A stretch of DNA of 64,000 nucleotides, taken from positions 1 to 64,000 of the forward strand of contig JAFZVU010000018.1 of NCBI GenBank assembly GCA_017617655.1. The letters are read 5' to 3'. The position numbers and the translations under genes were made by a program. Below the pieces are notes generated by a model. The model was not told the origin of the DNA. It ran no database searches and saw nothing but the letters and a program-made list of their open reading frames with translations. Of the stretch, positions 9,081-19,221 are shown piece by piece (the stretch's first letter is position 1; every line of letters begins with the position of its first letter). The stretch is from Bacteroidales bacterium. GTDB lineage: Bacteria > Bacteroidota > Bacteroidia > Bacteroidales > UBA932.

Positions 9081-11504
9081 GATTATCAGTTCTGACAGAG
9101 GATCTTCGATATATTTCTGGATGGCACGTTTCAGCGGGCGGGCTCCGTATTCGGGGTCATAGCCCTGCTCGCACACGAGCTTCTTGGTCTCCGGCTTGAT
9201 GGTGATGTCGTAGCCGAGAGCCTTCATCCTGTCAAGCAGTTCCTTCAGTTCGATGTCGCAGATGGCCGCGATGTCCTCCTCGCTGAGCGGGTTGAACAGG
9301 ATGCGGTCGTCGATGCGGTTCAGGAACTCCGGAGTGAACTTCTTGTTGAGAGCCTTCTCGATTATCTCGGCGTTGCGCTGCTGGCGGTCGCTGGCAGGGG
9401 TCTTGAAGCTGATGCCGCTGCCGAAATCCTTCAGCTCGCGGCTGCCGATGTTCGAGGTCATTATCAGGATGGTGTTGCGGAAGTCTATGTGACGGCCGGC
9501 GCTGTCGGTCAGACGGCCCTCGTCAAGCACCTGCAGCAGGATGTTGAAGATGTCCGGGTGGGCCTTTTCTATCTCGTCGAGGAGCACCACTGAATAAGGT
9601 TTGCGGCGCACCCTTTCGCTGAGCTGGCCGCCCTCGTTGTAGCCCACATAGCCCGGAGGCGCTCCGATCAGTGCGCTCACTGAGAACTTCTCCATATACT
9701 CGCTCATGTCGATGCGGATTATATTGTCGGCGCTGTCGAACATGTATTCCGCGATCTTCTTGGCCATCTGAGTCTTGCAGACGCCGGTGGGGCCGAGGAA
9801 GATGAATGTGCCGATGGGCTTGTTGGGGTCGCGCAGGCCGGCGCGGTTGCGCTGGATGGCCTTCACCACCTTGTCGACCGCATCGTCCTGACCGATTATC
9901 TTGGTCTTCAGCCTCGGGGCCATCTGGATGAGCTTGTCGGTCTCGGCCTCGGACACCTTGCTGACGGGCACGTTAGACATCATTGAGATGACTCCGGCGA
10001 TGTCCTGCTCGGTGACGACGGCTTTCTGCGGAGCTTCGGTCGGTGTGGCCAGGGTCTGCTGCTCGTTCTCGAGGGCGACTTCCTCCTTGCGGAGTTCGGA
10101 AGCCTTCTTGAAGTCTTCGCCGGCGGCTGCATCACGCTTGTCCTGCCTTACCTTCTCCAGCCTGGCGTTGACGCTATCCATCTTCGCGGATGTCTGGCTG
10201 TCCAGAGTGCGGATGCTGTAGCGGGCCGCAGCCTCGTCCATGGCGTCGATGGCCTTGTCGGGCTGGCTGCGGTCGGTAATGTAGCGGTTCGACAGCACTA
10301 CACAGGCGTTCAGGGCCTCGGGGGTATATTCTACGTTGTGGAATGCTTCGTATTTGGGTTTGAGAGTCTGGAGGATCAGCAGCGTCTGGTCGAAGTCTGT
10401 CTGGTCGACAATAACTTTCTGGAAGCGGCGCTCGAGGGCTCCGTCCTTCTCTATTATCTCGCGGTATTCGTCGAGAGTGGTGGCTCCGATGCACTGGATT
10501 TCGCCGCGGGCAAGGGCGGGCTTCAGGATATTGGCGGCATCCAGCGAACCTGCGGGCCCACCTGCACCGACCAGGGTGTGGACCTCGTCGACGAAGAGGA
10601 TTATGTCGCCGGCCGCCTTGACTTCGTCCAGGACGGTCTTGAGGCGCTCTTCGAACTGGCCGCGGTACTTGGTGCCGGCAACGATGGCGCTCATGTCGAG
10701 GCTTACGATCCTTTTGTTCTGCAGGGCGAGCGGAGCCTTCTTATTGGCTATGTCCTGAGCGAGGCCTTCCACTATGGCAGATTTGCCGACACCGGGGTCG
10801 CCTATCAGCACGGGGTTGTTCTTCTTGCGGCGGCAGAGAATCTGGAAGATGCGCTCCACTTCCTTCTCGCGGCATACGACGGGGTCGAGTCTGCCGCTGA
10901 GGGCTTCTGCGGTGAGGTCAATGCCGTATTTGTCGAGGGTGGCGGTGGCTTTCTTGTCGGCTTTCGGGGCTGCGGCCTGCTGCGGTTTGGAAGCAGGGGC
11001 TGCGGAAGCGTCTGCCGGGGCGGACGCGGTCTGCGATGCTGCGGGTCCGGCGCTGGCAGTACCCTTTCCGGAGATGTTCCCGGCCTTCACATAGTTGCGC
11101 ACGCTCTCGTGGGTGATGCCGTAACGGCGGAGCACCGGAGTCACGGTGTTGTACGACTCCTTTATGATAGCCAGCAGCAGATGTGTCATCTTCGGGCTGT
11201 CGGCGTTGCACTCGATGAGCTCGGTGGCAAGGTTGCGATATACATCTTCTATGTCTTTCGAAACCTTGACGCTTGAAGCCTTGTCGTAGGGAATGTACTG
11301 CTGTGTGCCGATGACGCTTTCTATCTCGGCCTTTATGTTGTCGGGGTTGCCTCCGAATGTCTTTATCGTGTCGATCGCATCGTTGTCACCGTCCCGCAGG
11401 ATGCCCAGGAAAAGGTGGTCGGTAGTGACAGTGTTGTTGCCAAGTCTGGCAGCTTCCTCCTTTGCGTATGATAAAATCTTTTGAAGTATCTTGGTAAAAT
11501 CCAT
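9054..11504 (-). CDS. clpC: ClpC-type AAA+ unfoldase
   Basis: Hexameric ATP-driven unfoldase that would feed proteins to ClpP. The 816-residue protein has a Clp N-domain (residues about 1-145), an Ala/Pro-rich linker (about 150-190), AAA-1 with Walker A GDPGVGKS and Walker B ILFVDEVH, a UVR-like middle segment ([20 protein letters not shown]) typical of ClpC rather than ClpB, then AAA-2 and a C-terminal D2-small domain. Odd point: the second Walker A reads GPTGVCKTQ, so the glycine just before the P-loop lysine is Cys. The ATG at 11504 ([11 protein letters not shown]) is chosen over one 33 nt upstream because it matches the family N-terminus and a -7 box (TAAATTTG, minus strand, 11533-11526) sits 22 nt before it, inside the longer version. 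Confidence 0.93.
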   Translation of the reverse strand: MDFTKILQKILSYAKEEAARLGNNTVTTDHLFLGILRDGDNDAIDTIKTFGGNPDNIKAEIESVIGTQQYIPYDKASSVKVSKDIEDVYRNLATELIECNADSPKMTHLLLAIIKESYNTVTPVLRRYGITHESVRNYVKAGNISGKGTASAGPAASQTASAPADASAAPASKPQQAAAPKADKKATATLDKYGIDLTAEALSGRLDPVVCREKEVERIFQILCRRKKNNPVLIGDPGVGKSAIVEGLAQDIANKKAPLALQNKRIVSLDMSAIVAGTKYRGQFEERLKTVLDEVKAAGDIILFVDEVHTLVGAGGPAGSLDAANILKPALARGEIQCIGATTLDEYREIIEKDGALERRFQKVIVDQTDFDQTLLILQTLKPKYEAFHNVEYTPEALNACVVLSNRYITDRSQPDKAIDAMDEAAARYSIRTLDSQTSAKMDSVNARLEKVRQDKRDAAAGEDFKKASELRKEEVALENEQQTLATPTEAPQKAVVTEQDIAGVISMMSNVPVSKVSEAETDKLIQMAPRLKTKIIGQDDAVDKVVKAIQRNRAGLRDPNKPIGTFIFLGPTGVCKTQMAKKIAEYMFDSADNIIRIDMSEYMEKFSVSALIGAPPGYVGYNEGGQLSERVRRKPYSVVLLDEIEKAHPDIFNILLQVLDEGRLTDSAGRHIDFRNTILIMTSNIGSRELKDFGSGISFKTPASDRQQRNAEIIEKALNKKFTPEFLNRIDDRILFNPLSEEDIAAICDIELKELLDRMKALGYDITIKPETKKLVCEQGYDPEYGARPLKRAIQKYIEDPLSELIISGQRPESI

Positions 11505-11525
11505 TTTCTTGAAAATCTCGCAAGG

Positions 11526-11558
11526 CAAATTTAACAATTTTTAAGATTACGGTTGCAA
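11526..11558 (-). promoter_or_regulatory. candidate clpC promoter
   Basis: TAAATTTG (minus, 11533-11526) fits the -7 consensus. A TTG at 11558-11556 lies 22 nt upstream and is part of TTGCAA (11553-11558), which also supplies the -33 element of the divergent tRNA promoter. Confidence 0.5.
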
Positions 11559-11582
11559 CTTCGAAAAAGTTGACTACCTTTG
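11553..11582 (+). promoter_or_regulatory. promoter of tRNA-Lys
   Basis: TTG at 11553-11555 and TACCTTTG at 11575-11582 match the Bacteroidota -33/-7 pattern with a 19-nt spacer, 17 nt before the mature tRNA. Confidence 0.75.
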
Positions 11583-11599
11583 CAGTCCCAAACGGGAAT

Positions 11600-11672
11600 G
11601 CTTCCTTAGCTCAGTTGGTAGAGCACGACACTCTTAATGTTGGGGTCCAGGGTTCGAGACCCTGAGGGAGCA
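11600..11672 (+). tRNA. tRNA-Lys (CTT)
   Basis: A 73-nt cloverleaf read by eye. The acceptor stem GCTTCCT pairs with AGGGAGC (one T-G pair), the D stem is GCTC/GAGC, the anticodon stem CGACA/TGTTG encloses the loop CTCTTAA with anticodon CTT (codon AAG, lysine), and the T stem CAGGG/CCCTG encloses TTCGAGA. The discriminator base is A; the CCA end is not encoded. It has its own promoter and a strong terminator. Confidence 0.95.
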
Positions 11673-11674
11673 CG

Positions 11675-11706
11675 AAAAAAGGCAACCGATCCGGTTGCCT
11701 TTTTTT
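11675..11706 (+). terminator. rho-independent terminator of tRNA-Lys
   Basis: GGCAACCG (11681-11688) pairs with CGGTTGCC (11692-11699) around a 3-nt loop. It is flanked by A6 and T7 runs, so it could work in both directions, including for the converging gene that ends at 11716. Confidence 0.9.
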
Positions 11707-11715
11707 ATGCTCCTC

Positions 11716-12900
11716 TTATTCTTGTTTACGCTTTAAGTAGAATGTTTTTCCTGCGGGAGTGGTCCATTGCATCTTGTCTTTGGAGGAGTCCAGCCTGACC
11801 TTGTAGGCATTCCGGCGGGCTTCTTCGGGCATCTCTCTTGTCACCTTAAGATTTCTTTCGCGATACCGTTTCTGCCATGAAACCACACTGTCCTGTTTCC
11901 CTTCTTCTGGAACCAGATTGCTGATGTCTACAATAAGGTCTGCCGTGAGCGGATCTAAGATTATGGCCAGGGTATCACCTTTCAGTTCCCAGGTTCCGTT
12001 AATCGGCGCCGTAATCTTGTATTCACCAGAGAAGTAGAGCCAGGAACCTTTTTCAACCCTTTCTGTCACTGAAGAGTAGGTATGGTCGGCATTGAATGTA
12101 AACTCTTGATTTCTGTTCTCCAACAAATAGGTCCAGGTTCCTGTCAGGAGCCTTTTCGTCACTGCCAGTCCGGTGGCGTCGAAACTGTTTATATAATCTT
12201 CCATCTCCTGGTCCGTGATACCCATCAGGAATTTGTTCTCTTCGTTCAAAGCAATCCAACCGTCCAGTAACTGATCCAGCTGCTTCTCCCGGTAGTTAGA
12301 CTGGTCGATATAGTAGATTACATGATTGTCGTATAGCTTTTCTTTCAGGAACGGCACTGCCAGTTTGAGAAACTGTTCCTCAGTCAACATGCCTCGCCCC
12401 ATCAACATCTCCAGGTAGTCTTCATATGGAATGGGTTCGCGCCATTCCGGCCTGTTTAATGACTGCTGAAGGGTCTGTCTGTCATAGAAGAACGACTGGA
12501 CATTATCAAGGAACTTCACGCTGCCCAGATTCTGCCAGGTATCCAGGTCGCTATTGAAGATACTCTCTTTCGATGTGTCGAAACGGTAGTCCTCGTTTAT
12601 CCTCAATAAATCGGTAATAATCGTGTACAGGGTATCGAGCGGAACTTTGTCCAGATGGTCCCTGTTCTCAATCGCATATTTCAACAATGTGTCTCTCGCT
12701 GCCTCTTGCTGCTTCCAGGATTTGAGGATTTCAATAGTGTTGTCAATGTCGTGGATCACCATGATGGCCGTGAGCCTCTGGGCTTGCTCCTGCTTGTTGT
12801 TCGCCCTCATACCGTTCAGGCTGAATGTAAGCGCAACGCCGATAGCCGTTCCCAGGACACTGATAAAAAACTGCTGCCACCTGATATTACCGTTACCCAT
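11716..12900 (-). CDS. unknown membrane-anchored protein with lipocalin-like end
   Basis: I do not recognise the family. The 394-residue product has one N-terminal membrane helix (about residues 9-29, FFISVLGTAIGVALTFSL), a long helical middle rich in charged residues (about 35-250), and a beta-rich stretch (about 250-330) beginning LTGTWTYL and containing the GTWELKGDTLAIIL pattern of lipocalin-like Bacteroidota proteins. It probably faces the periplasm, held by its N-terminus. It stands alone between the tRNA terminator and glmS, and its base composition is lower in GC than its neighbours. A 22-bp palindrome lies directly downstream of its -7 box, so it is probably regulated. Confidence 0.8.
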   Translation of the reverse strand: MGNGNIRWQQFFISVLGTAIGVALTFSLNGMRANNKQEQAQRLTAIMVIHDIDNTIEILKSWKQQEAARDTLLKYAIENRDHLDKVPLDTLYTIITDLLRINEDYRFDTSKESIFNSDLDTWQNLGSVKFLDNVQSFFYDRQTLQQSLNRPEWREPIPYEDYLEMLMGRGMLTEEQFLKLAVPFLKEKLYDNHVIYYIDQSNYREKQLDQLLDGWIALNEENKFLMGITDQEMEDYINSFDATGLAVTKRLLTGTWTYLLENRNQEFTFNADHTYSSVTERVEKGSWLYFSGEYKITAPINGTWELKGDTLAIILDPLTADLIVDISNLVPEEGKQDSVVSWQKRYRERNLKVTREMPEEARRNAYKVRLDSSKDKMQWTTPAGKTFYLKRKQE

Positions 12901-12921
12901 AGTCGCAAGTGTTGATAGTCA

Positions 12922-12950
12922 GTACTTAATTCGAATTAAGTACAAATATA
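12922..12950 (-). promoter_or_regulatory. -7 box followed by perfect 22-bp palindrome
   Basis: TATATTTG (minus, 12950-12943) is a -7 box. Immediately downstream, 12943-12922 is a perfect palindrome with half-site GTACTTAATTC. It covers the expected transcription start, so it could be a repressor operator or a 5' UTR hairpin. Confidence 0.65.
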
Positions 12951-12956
12951 CACTTA

Positions 12957-14837
<1,881 letters not shown>

Positions 14838-14872
14838 TGTCGTATAGTTATTATGATTAATACTCTCAAATA

Positions 14873-14880
14873 CAAAGTTA
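14873..14880 (-). promoter_or_regulatory. -7 promoter box of glmS
   Basis: TAACTTTG on the minus strand matches TAnnTTTG. The -33 element is not clear. Confidence 0.5.
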
Positions 14881-15088
14881 AGGCTTTTTATCGTACAGTA
14901 TTCGCAAATTCAATCTTTTTATCTAGAAATTTACATAATTTACGACTATTGGTTGATTATTTGCAATTATTTGCGTCATTTTATCCCGCAACACCCCTCC
15001 TGCAATGTGATGACATTTTTCATTATTTTCTGGCATTTATTATGCAATTTGTCAGAAAAATCATTATCTTTACGTTAACATCAATCAA

Positions 15089-15565
15089 ATGACAGACATG
15101 GACGTAAACGAACTGACCGACTCAATCGACCGCAAGATTCTCAAAATAATAACTCTGAACGCACGCGTTCCCTTCAAGGACGTAGCCGAGCAGGTAGGTA
15201 TATCCCGCACTTCTGTCCACCAGAGAGTGCAGCGTATGACCGATCTCGGTGTCATTGAAAGCTCAGGATTTCATGTTAACCCAGCCAAGCTCGGCTTCAA
15301 CATGTGTGTCTACGTGGGCATTACCTTGGAGAAGGGCTCACTCTACAACAGCGTCGTTTCCGAGCTGGAGAAGATTCCCGAGATCGTGGAGTCGCAGTAC
15401 ACCCTGGGCGCGTACACCATCCTCATCAAGCTTTACGCCCGCGATTCCGCCCATCTGATGGAGCTTCTCAATGGCCGCATCCAGGAGATTCCGGGAGTCA
15501 TCAGCACCGAGACCCTCACCTCTCTCGACCAGCGTATCAAGCGCTCTGTTCCTATCGAAGAGTAA
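15089..15565 (+). CDS. Lrp/AsnC-family transcriptional regulator
   Basis: A 158-residue feast/famine regulator. Residues about 8-60 are the winged helix-turn-helix (DSIDRKILKIITLNAR, then AEQVGISRTSVHQRVQRM), and about 70-150 form the RAM ligand-binding domain (GAYTILIKLYARD). Such proteins bind amino acids and form octamers on DNA. ATG at 15089 or at 15098 (MDVNELTDS) are both possible; the sequences after 15098 are the conserved ones. It is divergent from glmS across 251 nt of AT-rich DNA. Ligand and targets cannot be read from sequence; amino-acid genes elsewhere in this window are plausible targets. Confidence 0.9.
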   Translation: MTDMDVNELTDSIDRKILKIITLNARVPFKDVAEQVGISRTSVHQRVQRMTDLGVIESSGFHVNPAKLGFNMCVYVGITLEKGSLYNSVVSELEKIPEIVESQYTLGAYTILIKLYARDSAHLMELLNGRIQEIPGVISTETLTSLDQRIKRSVPIEE

Positions 15566-15627
15566 GCTTCTTTATATCGCAGCACGGCGAAACCTGCTAA
15601 AACAGCTGATTCGGATTTATCGGATTG

Positions 15628-15666
15628 CCATAGAATGAAAAAAACGCCTATTCTTTCATTCTATGG
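15628..15666. terminator. strong hairpin after Lrp/AsnC gene
   Basis: CCATAGAATGAAA (15628-15640) pairs perfectly with TTTCATTCTATGG (15654-15666) around a 13-nt loop. It lies between two converging genes. There is no long T-run, so it may act as a bidirectional transcription end or an RNA-stabilising hairpin. Confidence 0.55.
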
Positions 15667-15699
15667 TACAAAAACAGGGATTTTCATGCAAAAACAGGA

Positions 15700-15737
15700 C
15701 ACAGAATGGAAAAACCAGCTTGTTTTTTCATTTTGTG
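15700..15737. terminator. second, related hairpin
   Basis: CACAGAATGGAAAAA (15700-15714) pairs with TTTTTTCATTTTGTG (15723-15737) with two mismatches. Its arms resemble those of the hairpin at 15628-15666, so the two look like copies. The T-rich arm suits termination, and it overlaps the last codons of the converging esterase gene. Confidence 0.5.
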
Positions 15738-17731
15738 ACAGAAAAATGAGATAATTTCTGGTCGGCGAAGTCCAGATAGTAGTTCCAGTCGTAGGCCACT
15801 ATATCGTGGCCACCCTCGCGGGTATGATACTGCACCATACCCTCGTAGCCCAGGAACCTGTAGACCTTGACAGCCTCTTCGGCAGCAATCTTCTGCCCTT
15901 CAGGATCTGCCCACAGATCTTCGGTAGCACTGGCAACGCACAGGGGCCGGGGAGCTATCAATGCCAGCAGCTCATGCTGGTCAAACGGCAGGGCAGCTTC
16001 GTTGTCGCTATACTTGTAGAAGTTACCGCAGAACCAGTGAGGAAACTGGTTGTTGATGGTGCGGACTGTCTCGCCGAAAGCCCTGCGGGAAATGGCCGCC
16101 CCACCGCAACCCGAGCAATTCGACACCACCATGGCGAAACGCTGGTCGGTAGCGCCGGCCCAGAGCGCCGCTTTACCAAGGCGGGAATGGCCGATGACGG
16201 CGACTTTCGAGCCGTCTACGTCGGGATCGTTTTCAAGATAGTCCAAGGCACGGCTCAGACCCCATGCCCAGGCGGCTATGGTTCCCCACTCGTCAGGCTC
16301 GGGATAGCTCTGGCCCTTCTTGTAAAACAGCTTGTGGACACCATTGGTGAAGGAATCGTCCCAGTCCGGGTCGATGTCACCCCGGTAGAAGGTAGCAACG
16401 CCGTAACCGCGACTGAGAATCAGCTCGATGGGCCAGCGGCGGGCATTGTTACCTCGAGGATACTCGGTATACCGACCGTAGCGGGAGTACTCATCCGGAC
16501 CGATCATGGACACCCATTCGTCAGTGGTAATGGCGTGGTTGCCCTGGAAGTTGACGCCGAGGAAAGCGGGCACGGGGCCATTGGCATCGCGCGGCGTAAG
16601 AACCAGCAGACGTATGTACTGCGATTCGTCGTCACTGAAATATATGCCGACCTCTTTGGCTACTGCGAGACCTCCGAACGCATCTTTATTCTCACGCAGC
16701 AGTCTGAAATGTAACTTCTCGGGCCTGCCGGGAGCACGGCCGTACATCTCCGTCTCGAAGGCAGACAACAGTTCCGACCGGCGGCGCTTCATCCACTGTC
16801 TTGCATTGCGCACTTTCTTGCCGTTGGCGAAAGTCAGCGGGTCGGGCAAAGTGTAGGAAGGGATCTTGGCCACATCGTAATTAGCAGGCGGATTGTCCAT
16901 ACCGGGGTTGGTCACCTCGAAAGGCCTGACCACGGCCAGGTGGGCACACTTCTGGGCGGCGGGAATCTGGGCGTCATACATGAAAGGAACCGCATAATCG
17001 TTCCCCTCGACACTACGGCCGGCCAACGCCTCGTACCATGTGCAGGCAACGGCGTATCGTCCCAACGTATTGTTCATGTGGTAGCCGTCGCGTGTTATAC
17101 TGTTGCGGCCGAAGACGGTCTTGCGAAGATTCTGGATAGCCGTTCCGGCCGGGATCAACTTCAGGCCATATCTGTCGCAGACCTTCCGTGAAGCCTCCGC
17201 TATGTCGTTGTACATCTTGGTCTGGTCGCGGTCATAAATAACGAAAGTGTCCCTCACTATGTCGGAATCGTAAGCCCAGGTCTGGTGCCAGCAAAATTTG
17301 GTCTTTTCGGGGACAATCTTGCGAGCAAAATCCAGCAAATAAGGCAGATAAGGCACAAAAGTCTCGTAGCGGCCTGAATCGTGGCTCACCTGCTGGAAGG
17401 TGACGAAATCCCATGGCTCGTCGGCCAGTGCATAAGCCAGCTCCGTGCGGGGACGCACAGTCCTGCGGCCGTCGGCCGATATCTTGCAATATTCATAATC
17501 CGGCACATTGTCCACCGCATTGCTGTAATGGCGTTCAAGGGAGCAGCCCGGGATGTACATGTTACCGACAATAATCACTAGCCCGTCGGCAGCACCAAGC
17601 TCGTGGAGATTCTGCTCCACCGCATCCCTGGAGAAGCTGTTGCCCACTGCCAGCACCCGGAGCGTATCCGGTTGCGCACCTGCTATCAAAGCAGAGCACA
17701 GCAATATCACAATAGTCGAGAGCCTTTTCAT
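15728..17731 (-). CDS. secreted DUF4886 SGNH esterase fused to CE15-like glucuronoyl esterase
   Basis: A 667-residue exported protein with two hydrolase modules. A signal peptide (residues 1-19, ending IAGAQ) precedes a DUF4886/SGNH-type domain (about 25-270) whose nucleophile block is GNSFS at 30-34. The second module (about 290-660) is an alpha/beta hydrolase of the CE15 glucuronoyl methylesterase type: the nucleophile motif GHSRLGK at about 511-517 corresponds to the family's G-x-S-R-x-G-K, and a late His is in the EGGHDIVAYDW block. CE15 enzymes split the ester between glucuronoxylan and lignin alcohols; SGNH domains often deacetylate xylan. The protein may therefore strip two kinds of ester from hemicellulose. 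It follows the carbonic anhydrase gene after 2 nt. Confidence 0.88.
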   Translation of the reverse strand: MKRLSTIVILLCSALIAGAQPDTLRVLAVGNSFSRDAVEQNLHELGAADGLVIIVGNMYIPGCSLERHYSNAVDNVPDYEYCKISADGRRTVRPRTELAYALADEPWDFVTFQQVSHDSGRYETFVPYLPYLLDFARKIVPEKTKFCWHQTWAYDSDIVRDTFVIYDRDQTKMYNDIAEASRKVCDRYGLKLIPAGTAIQNLRKTVFGRNSITRDGYHMNNTLGRYAVACTWYEALAGRSVEGNDYAVPFMYDAQIPAAQKCAHLAVVRPFEVTNPGMDNPPANYDVAKIPSYTLPDPLTFANGKKVRNARQWMKRRRSELLSAFETEMYGRAPGRPEKLHFRLLRENKDAFGGLAVAKEVGIYFSDDESQYIRLLVLTPRDANGPVPAFLGVNFQGNHAITTDEWVSMIGPDEYSRYGRYTEYPRGNNARRWPIELILSRGYGVATFYRGDIDPDWDDSFTNGVHKLFYKKGQSYPEPDEWGTIAAWAWGLSRALDYLENDPDVDGSKVAVIGHSRLGKAALWAGATDQRFAMVVSNCSGCGGAAISRRAFGETVRTINNQFPHWFCGNFYKYSDNEAALPFDQHELLALIAPRPLCVASATEDLWADPEGQKIAAEEAVKVYRFLGYEGMVQYHTREGGHDIVAYDWNYYLDFADQKLSHFSVTK

Positions 17732-17733
17732 AT

Positions 17734-18279
17734 CTATGCTTTTTCTACTTCAGAGAGCTGGCCGGTGGCTGAGTCGATGATGAAGCCGCGGACGGTGACG
17801 TCGGAGGGCATCAGCGGGTGGCCAGTGATGGCAGCCATGGTATTTCTGACCGACTTCTCGGTGTCGTGGAAGCCTTCCAGCCATACGTCCAGGTCGACGT
17901 CGCTGCGATCGAGCTCTGCGGCAGGAATGCCGCGGCGGAGCATCTCTTCCTTGAAATGATGGAAGCACATGTGGCAGGCGCCGCAGGTGGTGTGCGCCAC
18001 GACCATGATCTCGTTCACGCCGAGCTCATACACGGCCACTATAAGGCTGCGCATAGCCGAATCCCACGGCGAGGGAATCACCGCCCCGGCGTTCTTGATG
18101 ATCTTGGCGTCGCCGTTGCGAAGGCCCAGGGCCTCCTGCAGCAGCACGCTCAGGCGCGTGTCCATGCAACTCAGCACCGCCAGCTTCTTGTCGGGATATT
18201 TATCTGTCAGATGGGCCTCATACCTCTTGGAGGCCACAAACTCCCGATTGTACTCGAGAACTTTGTCGATATTGCTCAT
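17734..18279 (-). CDS. beta-carbonic anhydrase
   Basis: Interconverts CO2 and bicarbonate in the cytoplasm. The 181-residue protein has the zinc ligands of the beta class: Cys38 and Asp40 in SCMDTRL, then His and Cys in HTTCGACHM. Arg42 forms the Asp-Arg dyad. The acidic C-terminal half ends in a short tail. An AGGAGA stretch sits 7 nt before the ATG, a Shine-Dalgarno-like site of a kind uncommon in this phylum. The esterase gene starts 2 nt after the stop, so they are probably co-transcribed although no functional link is obvious. Confidence 0.93.
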   Translation of the reverse strand: MSNIDKVLEYNREFVASKRYEAHLTDKYPDKKLAVLSCMDTRLSVLLQEALGLRNGDAKIIKNAGAVIPSPWDSAMRSLIVAVYELGVNEIMVVAHTTCGACHMCFHHFKEEMLRRGIPAAELDRSDVDLDVWLEGFHDTEKSVRNTMAAITGHPLMPSDVTVRGFIIDSATGQLSEVEKA

Positions 18280-18323
18280 AGTGTCTCCTACATTTTCCCG
18301 AAGTTACGAAATAAAATCGGGAT

Positions 18324-19031
18324 TCAGCAGACTCCGAGGGCGCAGCAATAGTCGCGGACGGCGCCGAAGATCAGCTGGTGGCCGGCCTCGTTGGGATGCA
18401 TGCCGTCGTCGCAGAGGTATTTGCCGTAATTACTGTGGTCCAGGAAAGCGGTAGTGATGTCTATCACATGCACTTTCTTGTCGGCAGCGATCTTGAACAC
18501 TTCGAGATTGTACTTCTCATGCCAGTCGGCCATGTACTGCACGCGGCCGCCGAGATAGGTCATGATATTGTCGCCGTTGATGCCCATGGTCACGAAGTTG
18601 AAAAACTTCTCTGCATCGATGGGCGGGAGCGACATCAGCACCGGGACTCCTCCCCTGCTGACGACTTCCTCTATTATCGAATTGTAAATACGGCGAAAAT
18701 CACGCAGAGTGGTCTGCGGCTGATGGTCCCCGGACACATTTTCGGCAATAGCTTTCCAGTCCATGTTGCTGTCGTTGCCGCCGAACTCGAGGACAACATA
18801 GTCGCCGGGACAGATCTTGTCGAGGTTGCGGTCGAGGTATTTCTTACCGGCTGCTATGTTGCTGCCGAAACGGGCGAAATTGAATATCTTTCTTTTAAAT
18901 ATCTTAGAACATGACTCGACAAAGTTGTCGGGGCATATATCGTACTTCATTGCGAATTTGCTTGAGGGGCTGTATTCGGCTACCACGCCTTTCATGATGG
19001 AGTCACCGAATGCAAGAATCTTCTTTTCCAT
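18324..19031 (-). CDS. GDSL/SGNH hydrolase, cytoplasmic
   Basis: A 235-residue esterase or lipase-like hydrolase. Block I is FGDSIMKG (Ser nucleophile at residue 11), block III is FGGNDSN, and block V is DGMHPNEAGH with the Asp and His. There is no signal peptide, so it likely acts inside the cell. The substrate is unknown. A -7 box lies 25 nt upstream, and the carbonic anhydrase gene starts 44 nt beyond its stop, so they could share a transcript. Confidence 0.88.
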   Translation of the reverse strand: MEKKILAFGDSIMKGVVAEYSPSSKFAMKYDICPDNFVESCSKIFKRKIFNFARFGSNIAAGKKYLDRNLDKICPGDYVVLEFGGNDSNMDWKAIAENVSGDHQPQTTLRDFRRIYNSIIEEVVSRGGVPVLMSLPPIDAEKFFNFVTMGINGDNIMTYLGGRVQYMADWHEKYNLEVFKIAADKKVHVIDITTAFLDHSNYGKYLCDDGMHPNEAGHQLIFGAVRDYCCALGVC

Positions 19032-19055
19032 GACTTTTCAATTAGGTTTACGCCG

Positions 19056-19063
19056 CAAAAGTA
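19056..19063 (-). promoter_or_regulatory. -7 promoter box of GDSL hydrolase
   Basis: TACTTTTG on the minus strand, 25 nt before the start codon. The stretch 19064-19221 beyond it holds only repeated GTGAC words (near 19093, 19140, 19153 and 19197) and no gene. Confidence 0.5.
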
Positions 19064-19221
19064 GACCCGTGCTCACGTCCTCCGAAAACCGCGGGACATA
19101 AAGCCCGATTATGTGACGAGACCCCCTGTTTTGGGACGAAAGTGACGAAATCAGTGACGAAAAACAGTCTTTCACACGCTTCCCCGCCAGCCCTGAGTGA
19201 CGTTTGAAAAGCCCCTGAGGT

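Noticed and set aside
14838..15088. glmS ribozyme or riboswitch upstream of glmS
   Set aside because: The leader is short and AT-rich, with a -7 box 35 nt before the start; no room or conserved core for the ribozyme.
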